From: JADFRG01 sp964590515
GTDB taxonomy: Bacteria > Chloroflexota > Anaerolineae > Anaerolineales > E44-bin32
Assembly (NCBI GenBank): GCA_964590515.1
Contig: CAZPZD010000011.1
Location: forward strand, 1 to 61,066
Length of the DNA: 61,066 bases
Reading direction: 5' to 3'
Shown here: in pieces, positions 17,542-25,306 of the stretch
Position numbering within the stretch: position 1 is the first letter of the stretch
Layout of the letters: each line of letters begins with the position of its first letter
Made by a program: the position numbers and the translations under genes
The notes under the pieces: model-generated
Seen by the model: the letters and a program-made list of their open reading frames with translations, nothing else
Database searches by the model: none
What the model was told of the DNA's origin: nothing

Positions 17542-17550
17542 ATTGTAGCA
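17542..17550 (-). promoter_or_regulatory. Extended -10 promoter of the kinase gene
   Basis: The minus strand reads TGC-TACAAT (17550-17542), an extended -10 element, about 40 nt before ATG 17502. No convincing -35 is seen, as is usual for this promoter class. Confidence 0.5.
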
Positions 17551-17659
17551 AATGGCCCATCGATTTACTACGCCGCCGGCTCGGAGCAGAGTAGACCTCT
17601 ATTCCCAGCCGACGATCATGGCCGCGAAAGCGCACTCTAAACATTTGGAGGGCAGTTTC

Positions 17660-18556
17660 TTGACCTCTCGGTTGGCGATCCTGATGGGTTGGCTTGGTTT
17701 GTGGCTGGCGGCCTGCGGCTCCGGTCCAGTTCGGGAGTCGGTGCTAGACCCGGCCGCGCCCCTCCGCCTCCCGGCGAGCTGGACTCCGACGCCGACCCGC
17801 GAGCCGGCACCGGCTCGGGTCCCATCTCCGTCTCCCGAGCCGAGTCCGACCCCTTTCGACAGCGGACCGGAGGTCATCGGGTACAGCCTAGCGGGACGGC
17901 CGCTGGAAGTCTTCCGTTTCGGCCGCGGCCCGGTCCGCCGGCTGATCGTGGCCGGGATTCATGGAGGCTACGAATGGAATACGATCGAGCTGGCCTACGA
18001 GTTGATGGACCACCTGCGCAGCCATCCCGAGCTGGTCCCGCGCCGGATCAGTCTATTCGTGCTGCCTGCTTTGAATCCGGATGGGGAAGCCCGCTCCCAC
18101 GGCCGGCCCGGCCGGGCGAACGAGAACGGAGTCGACCTGAATCGAAACTGGCCTTCCAGCTGGCAGGCGGAGTGGCCGAAGGAGGGGTGCTGGAATTACT
18201 TGCCGATCAATGGAGGCGCCGCTCCGACTTCGGAGCCGGAAGTCGCGGCGCTGCTGTCTTACGTCCTTGAGAAGCGGTTCGATTCAATCATCAGCTATCA
18301 CAGTGCGGCGCTCGGGATCTTTCCGGGCGGGCAACCCCCGCTTGCCGACTCGGTCCGGCTTGCCGAGGCGGTGGCTGCGGTCTCTCCCTATCCCTACCCT
18401 CCGATCGACTCCGGCTGCCTGTTCACCGGCCAGTTCGCGGACTGGGCGGCCGATCGGGGGATCGCGTCGATTGATCTTGAGTTGGAGACCCACCTAAACA
18501 CCGACTTGGAGATCAATCTGCAGGTGCTGGAGGTCTTCCTGAACTGGCGCCGCTGA
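17660..18556 (+). CDS. M14-family zinc carboxypeptidase lipoprotein
   Basis: The product is 298 aa from TTG 17660, which has GGAGGG 7 nt upstream and gives a compact signal peptide MTSRLAILMGWLGLWLAAC with an LAAC lipobox. ATG 17618 would add 14 residues ahead of it. A Pro/Ser/Thr linker follows. The M14 domain has the zinc motif HGGYEWNT (H and E), NPDGEARSHGRPGRANENG with DLNRNWP for substrate binding, the third zinc ligand in YHSAALGIFP, and a candidate catalytic Glu in IDLELETH. It probably trims peptidoglycan peptides or other peptides outside the membrane. It is divergent from the kinase gene and convergent with the DUF1501 gene, 6 nt apart. Confidence 0.9.
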   Translation: MTSRLAILMGWLGLWLAACGSGPVRESVLDPAAPLRLPASWTPTPTREPAPARVPSPSPEPSPTPFDSGPEVIGYSLAGRPLEVFRFGRGPVRRLIVAGIHGGYEWNTIELAYELMDHLRSHPELVPRRISLFVLPALNPDGEARSHGRPGRANENGVDLNRNWPSSWQAEWPKEGCWNYLPINGGAAPTSEPEVAALLSYVLEKRFDSIISYHSAALGIFPGGQPPLADSVRLAEAVAAVSPYPYPPIDSGCLFTGQFADWAADRGIASIDLELETHLNTDLEINLQVLEVFLNWRR

Positions 18557-18562
18557 CCGGGG

Positions 18563-19828
18563 TCAGGACCCGCGCAAGAAGCCGGAGCGGCGCGGCTGAT
18601 AGTTCGGGAAGATCTGGGACAGCGCCGGGTTGTTGAGTCGCAGGCCGCAGACCTCGCTCAACACATCCCGATAGTCGGTGGTGACGGCCAGGTCGCCGGG
18701 GCCGATAAGTTGATTCGGCTCCAGTCCGGGCCAGCGGCCATGAACCGTATTGCCGACCACGTTTCCACCCATCAGCAGCATCAGGCCGCCGTGGCCGTGG
18801 TCGGTGCCGAGACTAGCATTTTCCTGCACCCGCCGGCCAAACTCGGTCATGACGACGACGGTCAGTCTCGAGTGAAAGTCTGGCAGGTCCGCGTGGAACG
18901 CCGCCAGGCCCTGCCCGAGATCTGCCAGCAGGCCAGCCATGTGCCCTTGAACGGCTCCTTGGGCGAAGTGAGTGTCCCAGCCTCCCAGGTCGACGGCTGC
19001 CACTTCCAGCCCGACCTCCGCCTTGACCAGCATCGCGACCTGCAGCAGGCCTAGCCCGAACTCGCTATTCGGATAGACCGCTGACTCCCGCGGTCGGTAC
19101 GATTCCGGATGCAGGCGTTCCAGCGTGTCCAGAATCCGGAGCGTCTCGCGGCCCAGCGTCCCCAACTGGTCGTCGCCCCGATAGAGAGCGGAGAGCCCGG
19201 CTTGCATGCGCTGCTCAATTCGGCGGTCGCCAGCGAGATGGAATTCTGAAATCGAGCGCAGGGCCGTGACCGGGATCGCCCCCGAAAGGCTGCGCTGCGC
19301 AGCTTCGCCCAGACCAACCGCCCGCAAGGGGGAAGGATTGCCGTTGTCCAGGCTGGCCAGGTGACGGTTGATCCAGCCAGAGGCTGGTCCGGCCGGATCC
19401 TCGACCCCCCGCTCCATCAGTTCCATCGCCTTGAAATGGCTGCGGGATTCGTCCGGAGCCCCGCATGCGTGGACGGGGGCTAAATGGCCCTGCTGCCAGG
19501 CCGGCAGCAGCGGGCGGAGCGCCGGGTGAAAACCGAAGAATCCATCCAGGTCCACCGCCCGCTCGGCGGTCTTCGCGGCGGGGTCATCTGGCCGGGCGAT
19601 CGCCAGGGTGGGGCGCTGCGCGTAGTAGGCGCCCTCGCCGTGCGGAACGATGATGTTCAGCGCGTCAGCCGCGCCGCGCAGGAAGACCACCACCAGGGTG
19701 TCGCCGCGCGGTGCATCGCTGAAACCCAGCCGCGGCATCCAGGCCGGCCAGGTTTGGCGGACCCGATCGGCTGCTGCCGGCTCGCAGCACGACTGGCGCA
19801 ACCCATGCATGAACTCAGACCGCTTCAT
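18563..19828 (-). CDS. DUF1501 family protein
   Basis: The 421-aa product has typical DUF1501 blocks: VVVFLRGAADALNIIVPHGE near the N-terminus, AVDLGGWDTHFAQG, VVMTEFGRRVQEN and GTDHGHGGLMLLMGG. The family adopts an alkaline phosphatase/sulfatase-like fold, and its reaction is unknown. ATG 19828 has GGGAAGTGA upstream; the longer open frame to 19936 enters the DUF1800 gene. No Tat signal is visible, although many homologues carry one. DUF1501 and DUF1800 genes are nearly always adjacent, so the two probably act together at the cell surface. It is the last gene of the ECF sigma operon. Confidence 0.9.
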   Translation of the reverse strand: MKRSEFMHGLRQSCCEPAAADRVRQTWPAWMPRLGFSDAPRGDTLVVVFLRGAADALNIIVPHGEGAYYAQRPTLAIARPDDPAAKTAERAVDLDGFFGFHPALRPLLPAWQQGHLAPVHACGAPDESRSHFKAMELMERGVEDPAGPASGWINRHLASLDNGNPSPLRAVGLGEAAQRSLSGAIPVTALRSISEFHLAGDRRIEQRMQAGLSALYRGDDQLGTLGRETLRILDTLERLHPESYRPRESAVYPNSEFGLGLLQVAMLVKAEVGLEVAAVDLGGWDTHFAQGAVQGHMAGLLADLGQGLAAFHADLPDFHSRLTVVVMTEFGRRVQENASLGTDHGHGGLMLLMGGNVVGNTVHGRWPGLEPNQLIGPGDLAVTTDYRDVLSEVCGLRLNNPALSQIFPNYQPRRSGFLRGS

Positions 19829-19856
19829 GGTCACTTCCCTTTTCAATTCGGTTTCT

Positions 19857-21302
19857 CTAGTGCCATTGGAATCCGGGGGAGGCCAACAGCCCGGCCAGCA
19901 ACAACTGGAGTTGAGTGTGCTCGTCGACCTGGCCAATCGCTGTCTGCAGGTCGCTGCTCAGCTCCGGATCCAGCCGCATGCCGAGCAGCAGTTCAGCCAT
20001 CCCATCGAAGGTGTCCGCGCCCGCGGCCGATGCGAGCCCCTCGAGGTCGAGGGTGGTTCCCCCGATTTGGTTCTGCGCGACATCGAGGGCGAAACGCCAG
20101 CGCGGCATGAGATTACTGATCCAGTAGTCCGAACGATCCGGGGGACCATCCGGCGTTGGCCACTCGAACGCAGGCTGCCCCATCTGGCGCAAGTAATCCT
20201 GGAGCGGTTGAGCGCCATCGGTGTCCGCGGCCAGAGTACGCAGCCCACCGGCAATGAGATCGTTTGGCCTTTTCACCTTCGCGCCCCATTCCGGTAAGCC
20301 TTCCAGCAACAATTTCTCGAGCACTGCTCCGATCGACCCGCGGGTGGCGAGGAAGGTTGCAGCAGTGTCCTCGATCAACTGGGCCGGCGGCGCCTCGCTA
20401 ACGAAGCGGCGGATCAGCTTGGTGGCGACATGGCGGGCCGTGGAGGGATGGATTGCCAGCTCATCCAGAATGGACTCTGCTTCCCGTTGCCCGGCCGGCT
20501 CGACCCGGCGGCCGAGCACGAGCTTGGGCGCGGAATCGTGCAGGTCCGGATTGAACGTGAATTGGCCCTGCCAGAAGTGTTCTTTGACCGTCCACCCCGT
20601 GAGGCAGCGCGCCAATTCCATCACGTCAGATTGGGAGTAGCCTCCCTCCACTCCCAAGGTATGCAGCTCCATCAGCTCGCGGGCGTAGTTCTCGTTGGGA
20701 GCTGCAGTCTCGTTTGCCTGGTTGTCCAGGTACACCAGCATTGCCGGCGAGTGGGCCGAGGCCCACAGGAGGTCGCGGAAGTCGCCCAGGGCGTGCTGCC
20801 GAATGACCTCTCGGTCATCGATCACCTTGAGGAACCAGCAATCACCCTTCCAGACCGAGATGTTGAAATGGTCGCTCCAGAACTCAACCATGCGCTCATA
20901 GAGCTGGCGGCGGCTGTACACCCGACGAAGCAAAGCCGCTTGCTGAAGCTCAGGAATCAGAACTTCTCTATCCCAATCGGCAAGCCCATCCGGATCCGCC
21001 CGGAGACTGTCCAGAGTTCGCAGGCGCCAATTCACAGCGTGATCCTCGATCGTTTCGGGAGCAAGCTGCTGCTCGACCCAGCTTTTCCAGCCGAGGCCCG
21101 TGATATCGAATCGATCCTGCTCGGTCGGGCCGTAGGTCAGCCGGCTCAGGACTTGAAAATCCCAGGCACTGAGCGGCGGCCAGCCGGCCAGGGTCCCGGG
21201 TAGCCCGGAGAGCTGGCGATAAATCGGCGAGCAGGCCGAGACCGTCGCCCCACCGGCAATCAGTCCGGCGAGGCGCAGAAACTCACGCCGGCTGAGGGTC
21301 AT
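19857..21302 (-). CDS. DUF1800 family protein, Tat-type lipoprotein
   Basis: The 481-aa protein starts SRREFLRLAGLIAGGATVSAC, a twin-arginine signal with a lipobox Cys at about residue 24. The DUF1800 domain shows RLTYGPTEQDRFDI, MVEFWSDHFNI, ENYARELMELHTLGV and a YSQSDV-type block. Function is unknown; the family accompanies DUF1501 in many phyla. ATG 21302 overlaps the stop of the preceding membrane-protein gene (ATGA). Export would use the Tat system, whose tatA/B and tatC genes lie at 37631-39136. Confidence 0.92.
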   Translation of the reverse strand: MTLSRREFLRLAGLIAGGATVSACSPIYRQLSGLPGTLAGWPPLSAWDFQVLSRLTYGPTEQDRFDITGLGWKSWVEQQLAPETIEDHAVNWRLRTLDSLRADPDGLADWDREVLIPELQQAALLRRVYSRRQLYERMVEFWSDHFNISVWKGDCWFLKVIDDREVIRQHALGDFRDLLWASAHSPAMLVYLDNQANETAAPNENYARELMELHTLGVEGGYSQSDVMELARCLTGWTVKEHFWQGQFTFNPDLHDSAPKLVLGRRVEPAGQREAESILDELAIHPSTARHVATKLIRRFVSEAPPAQLIEDTAATFLATRGSIGAVLEKLLLEGLPEWGAKVKRPNDLIAGGLRTLAADTDGAQPLQDYLRQMGQPAFEWPTPDGPPDRSDYWISNLMPRWRFALDVAQNQIGGTTLDLEGLASAAGADTFDGMAELLLGMRLDPELSSDLQTAIGQVDEHTQLQLLLAGLLASPGFQWH

Positions 21303-21829
21303 CCGAGCGCCTGGCTAAGGGCGGGCTCAATTACCAGCGCGGACTTGCGAGCCGGCATCCAGCCCATCACGGCGAATGTCGCCGCGCCGAAAGCAGCCAC
21401 GGTCCCAAACGGGATGACCAGAAACCACCCGATCCCTGGGAAGGCCGCTGCCAGCTCGAGTGCGACTGCCCCGCGCACGAAATCTGTCAGCAACGAGCCG
21501 CTCTGCCCGACCTTGCTCGTCAATCGCCTTCCCATGAGATCGGCCAACCCGCTGGCTCCGAGGCTGGCCGTAGCGAGGGAGACCAACAGGAGAGTCGTCC
21601 CGACGAACTGGACTGGGCCGTTTGGCGCAGATAGCAGCAACGCGATTACGATCCCGAGCGGCAGCGTCAGAACACCCCCAATCGCCAAGCAGCGCCACGG
21701 ACTGTGCTCGAGGCGCTCGCTGGCCCGGCTGACAATCCGCGGAAACATTAGCCACCAGGCAGTCAGCATTCCGGGGTACGCGATCCCAAGTCCTATCAAC
21801 GTTCCAAAGACAGCATAGACATCGGCCAT
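21299..21829 (-). CDS. Integral membrane protein, unknown
   Basis: The 176-aa protein has four predicted membrane helices (around residues 6-25, 48-70, 75-95 and 120-155). ATG 21829 has AAAGGAG about 8 nt upstream; the frame extends to 21853 but this start is better. I recognise no family. It lies in the ECF/anti-sigma operon, after a 93-nt gap holding an 8-bp hairpin, and its stop overlaps the DUF1800 start. A structural or anchoring role for the surface proteins is only a guess. Confidence 0.8.
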   Translation of the reverse strand: MADVYAVFGTLIGLGIAYPGMLTAWWLMFPRIVSRASERLEHSPWRCLAIGGVLTLPLGIVIALLLSAPNGPVQFVGTTLLLVSLATASLGASGLADLMGRRLTSKVGQSGSLLTDFVRGAVALELAAAFPGIGWFLVIPFGTVAAFGAATFAVMGWMPARKSALVIEPALSQALG

Positions 21830-21843
21830 GGTCCGGCTCCTTT

Positions 21844-21864
21844 CCGCCGACAAGCGGTCGGCGG
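21844..21864 (-). repeat. Hairpin just upstream of a ribosome binding site
   Basis: CCGCCGAC-AAGCG-GTCGGCGG is an 8-bp perfect stem with a 5-nt loop. On the minus strand it directly precedes the AAAGGAG site of the 21299-21829 gene. It could tune translation or mark an RNA processing site. Confidence 0.5.
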
Positions 21865-21922
21865 TGTTGGTTTAGCCGGTAGTACAGGTTGAAGAGGGGG
21901 TTTGTCGCGAGGAGAGTGCGGC

Positions 21923-22402
21923 TTAGTGCGGCGTACGGCGGAACAGGCCGATCAGAAACCCGCCAAGCCCCTGGATCGCCAGATAGGGGAACAGGCCGAA
22001 CCAGCCAAGAAACGGAGTGAGGGAGGCCAGCACCAGCGAGGCCGCTCCCCATGCCGTCTGCCGGGTGTTGGAGGAGTCTGGAAGCAGGCGCTCTCCGATC
22101 AGCACCGACATTCCCGCCAGCCCGAAGCCCAGGGCGATCACCAGCAGCCCGAGCAGGATCAGCGCGAGCAACTGGAAGACCCCGCCCCCGCCTCCGCCGA
22201 GCGCGCCCAAAGCGGCCACGACGACGCTGAGAAACAGCAGGTTGACCGACCCGAGGGCGAACGACCGGCCGGGCATCTCGATCGCGGCCGCCTTGGTGCT
22301 CCCAACTTGACCAGGGAACAACACCCGCACGATACTGAACAGGGTCACCAATGAAGCAAAAACGACGGGAGCTGCGATCAGCACGACGACCCCGTCGTTC
22401 AT
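21923..22402 (-). CDS. Integral membrane protein, unknown
   Basis: The 159-aa protein has four hydrophobic stretches and a glycine-rich stretch (six consecutive Gly) between helices two and three. ATG 22402 overlaps the stop of the anti-sigma factor gene (ATGA); the frame extends upstream to 22456 but only inside that neighbour. No family is recognised. Tight coupling to the anti-sigma gene suggests it acts in the same surface-stress pathway. Confidence 0.78.
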   Translation of the reverse strand: MNDGVVVLIAAPVVFASLVTLFSIVRVLFPGQVGSTKAAAIEMPGRSFALGSVNLLFLSVVVAALGALGGGGGGVFQLLALILLGLLVIALGFGLAGMSVLIGERLLPDSSNTRQTAWGAASLVLASLTPFLGWFGLFPYLAIQGLGGFLIGLFRRTPH

Positions 22403-22956
22403 CGAGAGACCTTCGGCCGAACCCTTCCCAACACCAGGCCGTTCCCGATGAACCATAGGATCAGGGCCCCGATCGCAATCGTTGCCCAGATTCCGGCCGA
22501 GGCCAGCTCAGGCAGTTGGATTCCGCTTAAGGAGTTCAACGATCCGAGCCACTCCAAAGCCCCCTCCCAACCGAGTGAGACCTGGCTGCTCGTTGCCTCG
22601 AGCTGAGTCACAATCCGCCCGGAGGCCGCCGACAGGCCGATCAAGATATCACGCGTTCCAAGTCCAAGCAGCATCGCCCCGACGATCCCGAGCGCGCCCA
22701 GCACTTCGCCAATCGCAAGCGAGGGAACCCAGCGCGGCAGCTGCGATAGTGCTTTTAGCACGGCAGGGGTGAGATCCCGGGTTAAGCCCTCCTCGGGCAG
22801 CCCTTCAATGGCCGAGAAGAGCCGGCGGAGGCGCTCCAGGTCTCTCGTACAAGAGCGGCAGGACTGCAGGTGAGCTTCCAACCCGGCCCGCGGGCCGGGT
22901 TTCAATTCGCCATCCAGGTAGGTGTACAGAAGGCTCTCTTCCGGATGATTACTCAC
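22399..22956 (-). CDS. Zinc-finger anti-sigma factor, membrane anchored
   Basis: The 185-aa protein has an N-terminal anti-sigma zinc finger (AHLQSCRSC, the HxxxCxxC pattern of zf-HC2/ZAS domains) and two hydrophobic segments further on, including a C-terminal helix. The GTG start (22956) lies inside the end of the sigma gene (8-nt overlap), the usual coupling of cognate pairs. It should hold the ECF sigma factor inactive at the membrane until an envelope or redox signal arrives. Confidence 0.9.
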   Translation of the reverse strand: MSNHPEESLLYTYLDGELKPGPRAGLEAHLQSCRSCTRDLERLRRLFSAIEGLPEEGLTRDLTPAVLKALSQLPRWVPSLAIGEVLGALGIVGAMLLGLGTRDILIGLSAASGRIVTQLEATSSQVSLGWEGALEWLGSLNSLSGIQLPELASAGIWATIAIGALILWFIGNGLVLGRVRPKVSR

Positions 22957-23497
22957 TTCCCATCATGCTCCTGGCCAAAGTTTTCCGCGCCCGATACAGG
23001 TGGCTCTTGACGTCGCTGAGCGGTATCTCCAACAGCTCCGCGATCTCAGCATAGCTCATTTCCTGGTAGTGCCGCAATTCAATCACTGCCCGGTAGCGAG
23101 ACGGCAGTTCCTTGATCGCTCGCCGCAGCGCGTCCGAGGATTGAGCTCCGGCGAGAATGCTCTCTGGTTCATTCACGGCCGCGACCAGCGGCTGGTCGCG
23201 ATCTTCATCCAGCTCCACGCCCGGCGGTCTCCTACCGTCCAGGTGATTGAGACACACCCGGGTGGCTACTCTGCGAACCCAGGGGCCAAACGGCCGGTCC
23301 GCATCGTAGGTGCCCAGCCTCCGGTAGGCCCGGATGAACGCCTCCTGTGCCAGGTCCTCCGCCTCCATCCTTTCGCCGAGCATTCGATAGCAAACATTGA
23401 ACACCGATGACTGATACCGCCGAACCAGTTCCCCGAAGGCCTGGACTTCGCCGCGCCGGGTCCGCAGCACCAAGTCGCGGTCGGCTGGCTCTGGCAT
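22949..23497 (-). CDS. ECF RNA polymerase sigma factor (RpoE-like)
   Basis: The 182-aa sigma factor has region 2 (YQSSVFNVCYRMLGERMEAEDLAQEAFIRAYR) and region 4 (IKELPSRYRAVIELRHYQEMSYAEIAELLEIPLSDVKSHLYRARKTL) with no region 1 or 3, typical of ECF sigma. ATG 23497. It heads a six-gene operon: sigma, anti-sigma, two membrane proteins, DUF1800, DUF1501. The 250-nt gap shared with the divergent FTR1 gene contains a 20-bp inverted repeat, a possible joint control site. Confidence 0.95.
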   Translation of the reverse strand: MPEPADRDLVLRTRRGEVQAFGELVRRYQSSVFNVCYRMLGERMEAEDLAQEAFIRAYRRLGTYDADRPFGPWVRRVATRVCLNHLDGRRPPGVELDEDRDQPLVAAVNEPESILAGAQSSDALRRAIKELPSRYRAVIELRHYQEMSYAEIAELLEIPLSDVKSHLYRARKTLARSMMGSE

Positions 23498-23617
23498 ACT
23501 CTCAAGAGTACTACAGCGGTTGGCCTGGGAATGTCGCGTTCGGTCCGGGGCCCGAATGTGCCCGAGCGAGCCTTGGGGCTGGGCACCGGGCTCGCCTTCG
23601 GGTTGGGCGTGCTCCGA

Positions 23618-23637
23618 GAATTAACCGAGGTTAATTC
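23618..23637. promoter_or_regulatory. 20-bp inverted repeat between ECF operon and FTR1 gene
   Basis: GAATTAACC-GA-GGTTAATTC is a perfect 9-bp inverted repeat with a 2-bp centre, in an AT-rich island of otherwise GC-rich DNA. It lies 43 bp upstream of the FTR1 -35 box and about 120 bp upstream of the sigma gene. The form is that of a dimeric regulator site. It does not resemble the classical Fur box. Confidence 0.65.
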
Positions 23638-23679
23638 AATTCCCCTCCCTGGGTTCGAATGTGATTTGTATAAGGTTTG

Positions 23680-23708
23680 TTGACCAAAAAGCACTAGATT
23701 GGTAAAGT
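23680..23708 (+). promoter_or_regulatory. Promoter of the FTR1 gene
   Basis: TTGACC (23680-23685), a 17-nt spacer and TAAAGT (23703-23708) lie about 40 nt upstream of ATG 23748. GAGGAG before the start serves as ribosome site. Confidence 0.65.
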
Positions 23709-23747
23709 TTTCACGAATACAATATCGGCTTGAGGAGTTTGCCGTAG

Positions 23748-24575
23748 ATGGCAGCCGCCACACTGATTTCTTTGCGTGAAGGCTTGGAAGCTGCACTGAT
23801 AGTGGGCATCCTGCTTGGCTACCTCCGCAAAATCGGCCATCCTGCCGGGAGAGGACCCGTATGGATCGGCGTACTGGCTGCCGTCCTGCTAAGCATCGGG
23901 GTGGCGTTCGTTATTCAAACCGTCGGCCTCGAACTCGAGGGCAGCGCGGAGCAACTTTTCGAAGGCACTACGATGTTCCTGGCAGTGGGCGTGCTCACCT
24001 GGATGATCTTCTGGATGCGTTACCAGGCCCGCCTCATGCGCACCAGCCTTGAGCATGAAGTGCAGGCCGCCGTCGCAACAGGCCGGAATTTGGGTCTGGC
24101 GGCGGTTTCGTTCGTGGCCGTCTTGCGCGAGGGAGTTGAGACCGCACTTTTCCTCTCGGCGGCCGCATTTGCTTCGGAAGGCGGAGGGACGCTCCCGGGT
24201 GCCTTGCTTGGACTGGCACTGGCGGTCTTGATCGGCTACTTGATTTACGTCACGACTGCCCGGCTGAACGTTCGGATCTTCTTCAATCTGACCAGTGTGC
24301 TGCTCCTGATCTTCGCGGCCGGGCTGTTTGCTCACGGCGTCCACGAGTTTCAAGAGGCCGGGGTCTTTCCCACCCTGAAGGCCCAGCTGTGGAACACAAA
24401 CCATATCCTGGATGAAAGCTCGACCATCGGGGAGTTTCTCAAAGCTTTGGTCGGCTACAACGGCAACCCCTCCTTGGAAGAAGTGGCGGCCTACCTGGCG
24501 TACTGGGTGGCGACCCTGCTGGGGGTCCGCCTGTGGATGCAGGCCAAGTTTGCCACTCGCTTAAAGCCAGCCTGA
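23748..24575 (+). CDS. FTR1-family high-affinity iron permease (EfeU-like)
   Basis: The 275-aa protein has seven hydrophobic segments and the two REGxE iron-transport motifs: SLREGLEAALIVG near the N-terminus and VLREGVETALFLS around residue 126. The family moves iron across the membrane, often with ferroxidase or EfeO partners; none is adjacent here. The start is ATG 23748, and a rho-independent terminator follows at 24604. It is single-gene and divergent from the ECF sigma operon, with a palindrome between them. Confidence 0.93.
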   Translation: MAAATLISLREGLEAALIVGILLGYLRKIGHPAGRGPVWIGVLAAVLLSIGVAFVIQTVGLELEGSAEQLFEGTTMFLAVGVLTWMIFWMRYQARLMRTSLEHEVQAAVATGRNLGLAAVSFVAVLREGVETALFLSAAAFASEGGGTLPGALLGLALAVLIGYLIYVTTARLNVRIFFNLTSVLLLIFAAGLFAHGVHEFQEAGVFPTLKAQLWNTNHILDESSTIGEFLKALVGYNGNPSLEEVAAYLAYWVATLLGVRLWMQAKFATRLKPA

Positions 24576-24603
24576 GCCGAAAAACAGTCTTGACCCGAAA
24601 CAC

Positions 24604-24635
24604 AACCAGCCCCGGATCGGGGCTGGTCTGTTTTT
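24604..24635 (+). terminator. Rho-independent terminator after FTR1
   Basis: CCAGCCCCG-GAT-CGGGGCTGG forms a 9-bp stem followed by TCTGTTTTT. On the opposite strand the same hairpin is followed by TTGTGTTTC, so it may also stop the converging DUF3105 transcript. Confidence 0.88.
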
Positions 24636-24657
24636 GGGCACACTGGGTGAAGAGTGG

Positions 24658-25281
24658 CTAGGGCGCTCGAATCTCGGGGGCCAGTTCGGGGTTCTCCCGG
24701 TTGTTTCGGACAAAGGTCTCAGCTAGGTCCGGATCGAACTGCTCGAATTGGAGCAAGCGCCCCCAGGAGGTCATGGCCACTGGAACAGTGAGCGAAGGCC
24801 AGGGGAATCCGATCACTTTATAGTTCCCTACCCGCCCCATCACCTGTTGGATGTCTGCCTTCAGGTCCTCGCAGTCGCCGGCTTCCAAACCCTCGCAGTC
24901 ATACCAGAAGATCACATAGCCGTGCTCCAGGCTGTGCAGCAGGTAACCGGCGGGGAAGGGATTGAATGAGGCGGCCTGCTCTTCATCATAGAACCCGGCG
25001 AAAGCCTGGGTCGGGTAGTGCCGGCCCGAAGTGGGTGGGTCGGAGTTAAAGGGGCCCGGATCGGTTCCCTCCGAAACATGGCTGAACACTTCGGCAGTTG
25101 GCACCGGCTCTTCCTCCGGCAGCGGCACGACCTCGCCGCCAGACCGCTGGCGGTCGCGCAGGGCGAGCGCCACGATCACGAGCGCCGCGACCGCGGCCAG
25201 GCCTCCCCAGACCAAATAGCCGCGGGCTCGCTCCTGTTTTCGCCGAGCGCGAATTCTATCTTTGGTGGACGGGGTTCCCAT
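24658..25281 (-). CDS. DUF3105 domain membrane-anchored protein
   Basis: The 207-aa protein has a basic N-terminus, one membrane helix (about residues 22-42) and an external DUF3105 domain with NSDPPTSGRHYPTQ and LLHSLEHGYVIFWYDC. The SGxHY and HSLEHG histidines suggest a metal site, but the function of the family is unknown. ATG 25281 has AAGGAG 5 nt upstream. It follows gyrB by 25 nt and is probably co-transcribed with it. Confidence 0.88.
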   Translation of the reverse strand: MGTPSTKDRIRARRKQERARGYLVWGGLAAVAALVIVALALRDRQRSGGEVVPLPEEEPVPTAEVFSHVSEGTDPGPFNSDPPTSGRHYPTQAFAGFYDEEQAASFNPFPAGYLLHSLEHGYVIFWYDCEGLEAGDCEDLKADIQQVMGRVGNYKVIGFPWPSLTVPVAMTSWGRLLQFEQFDPDLAETFVRNNRENPELAPEIRAP

Positions 25282-25306
25282 CGTCACTCCTTGATCGAAG
25301 CGAAGG

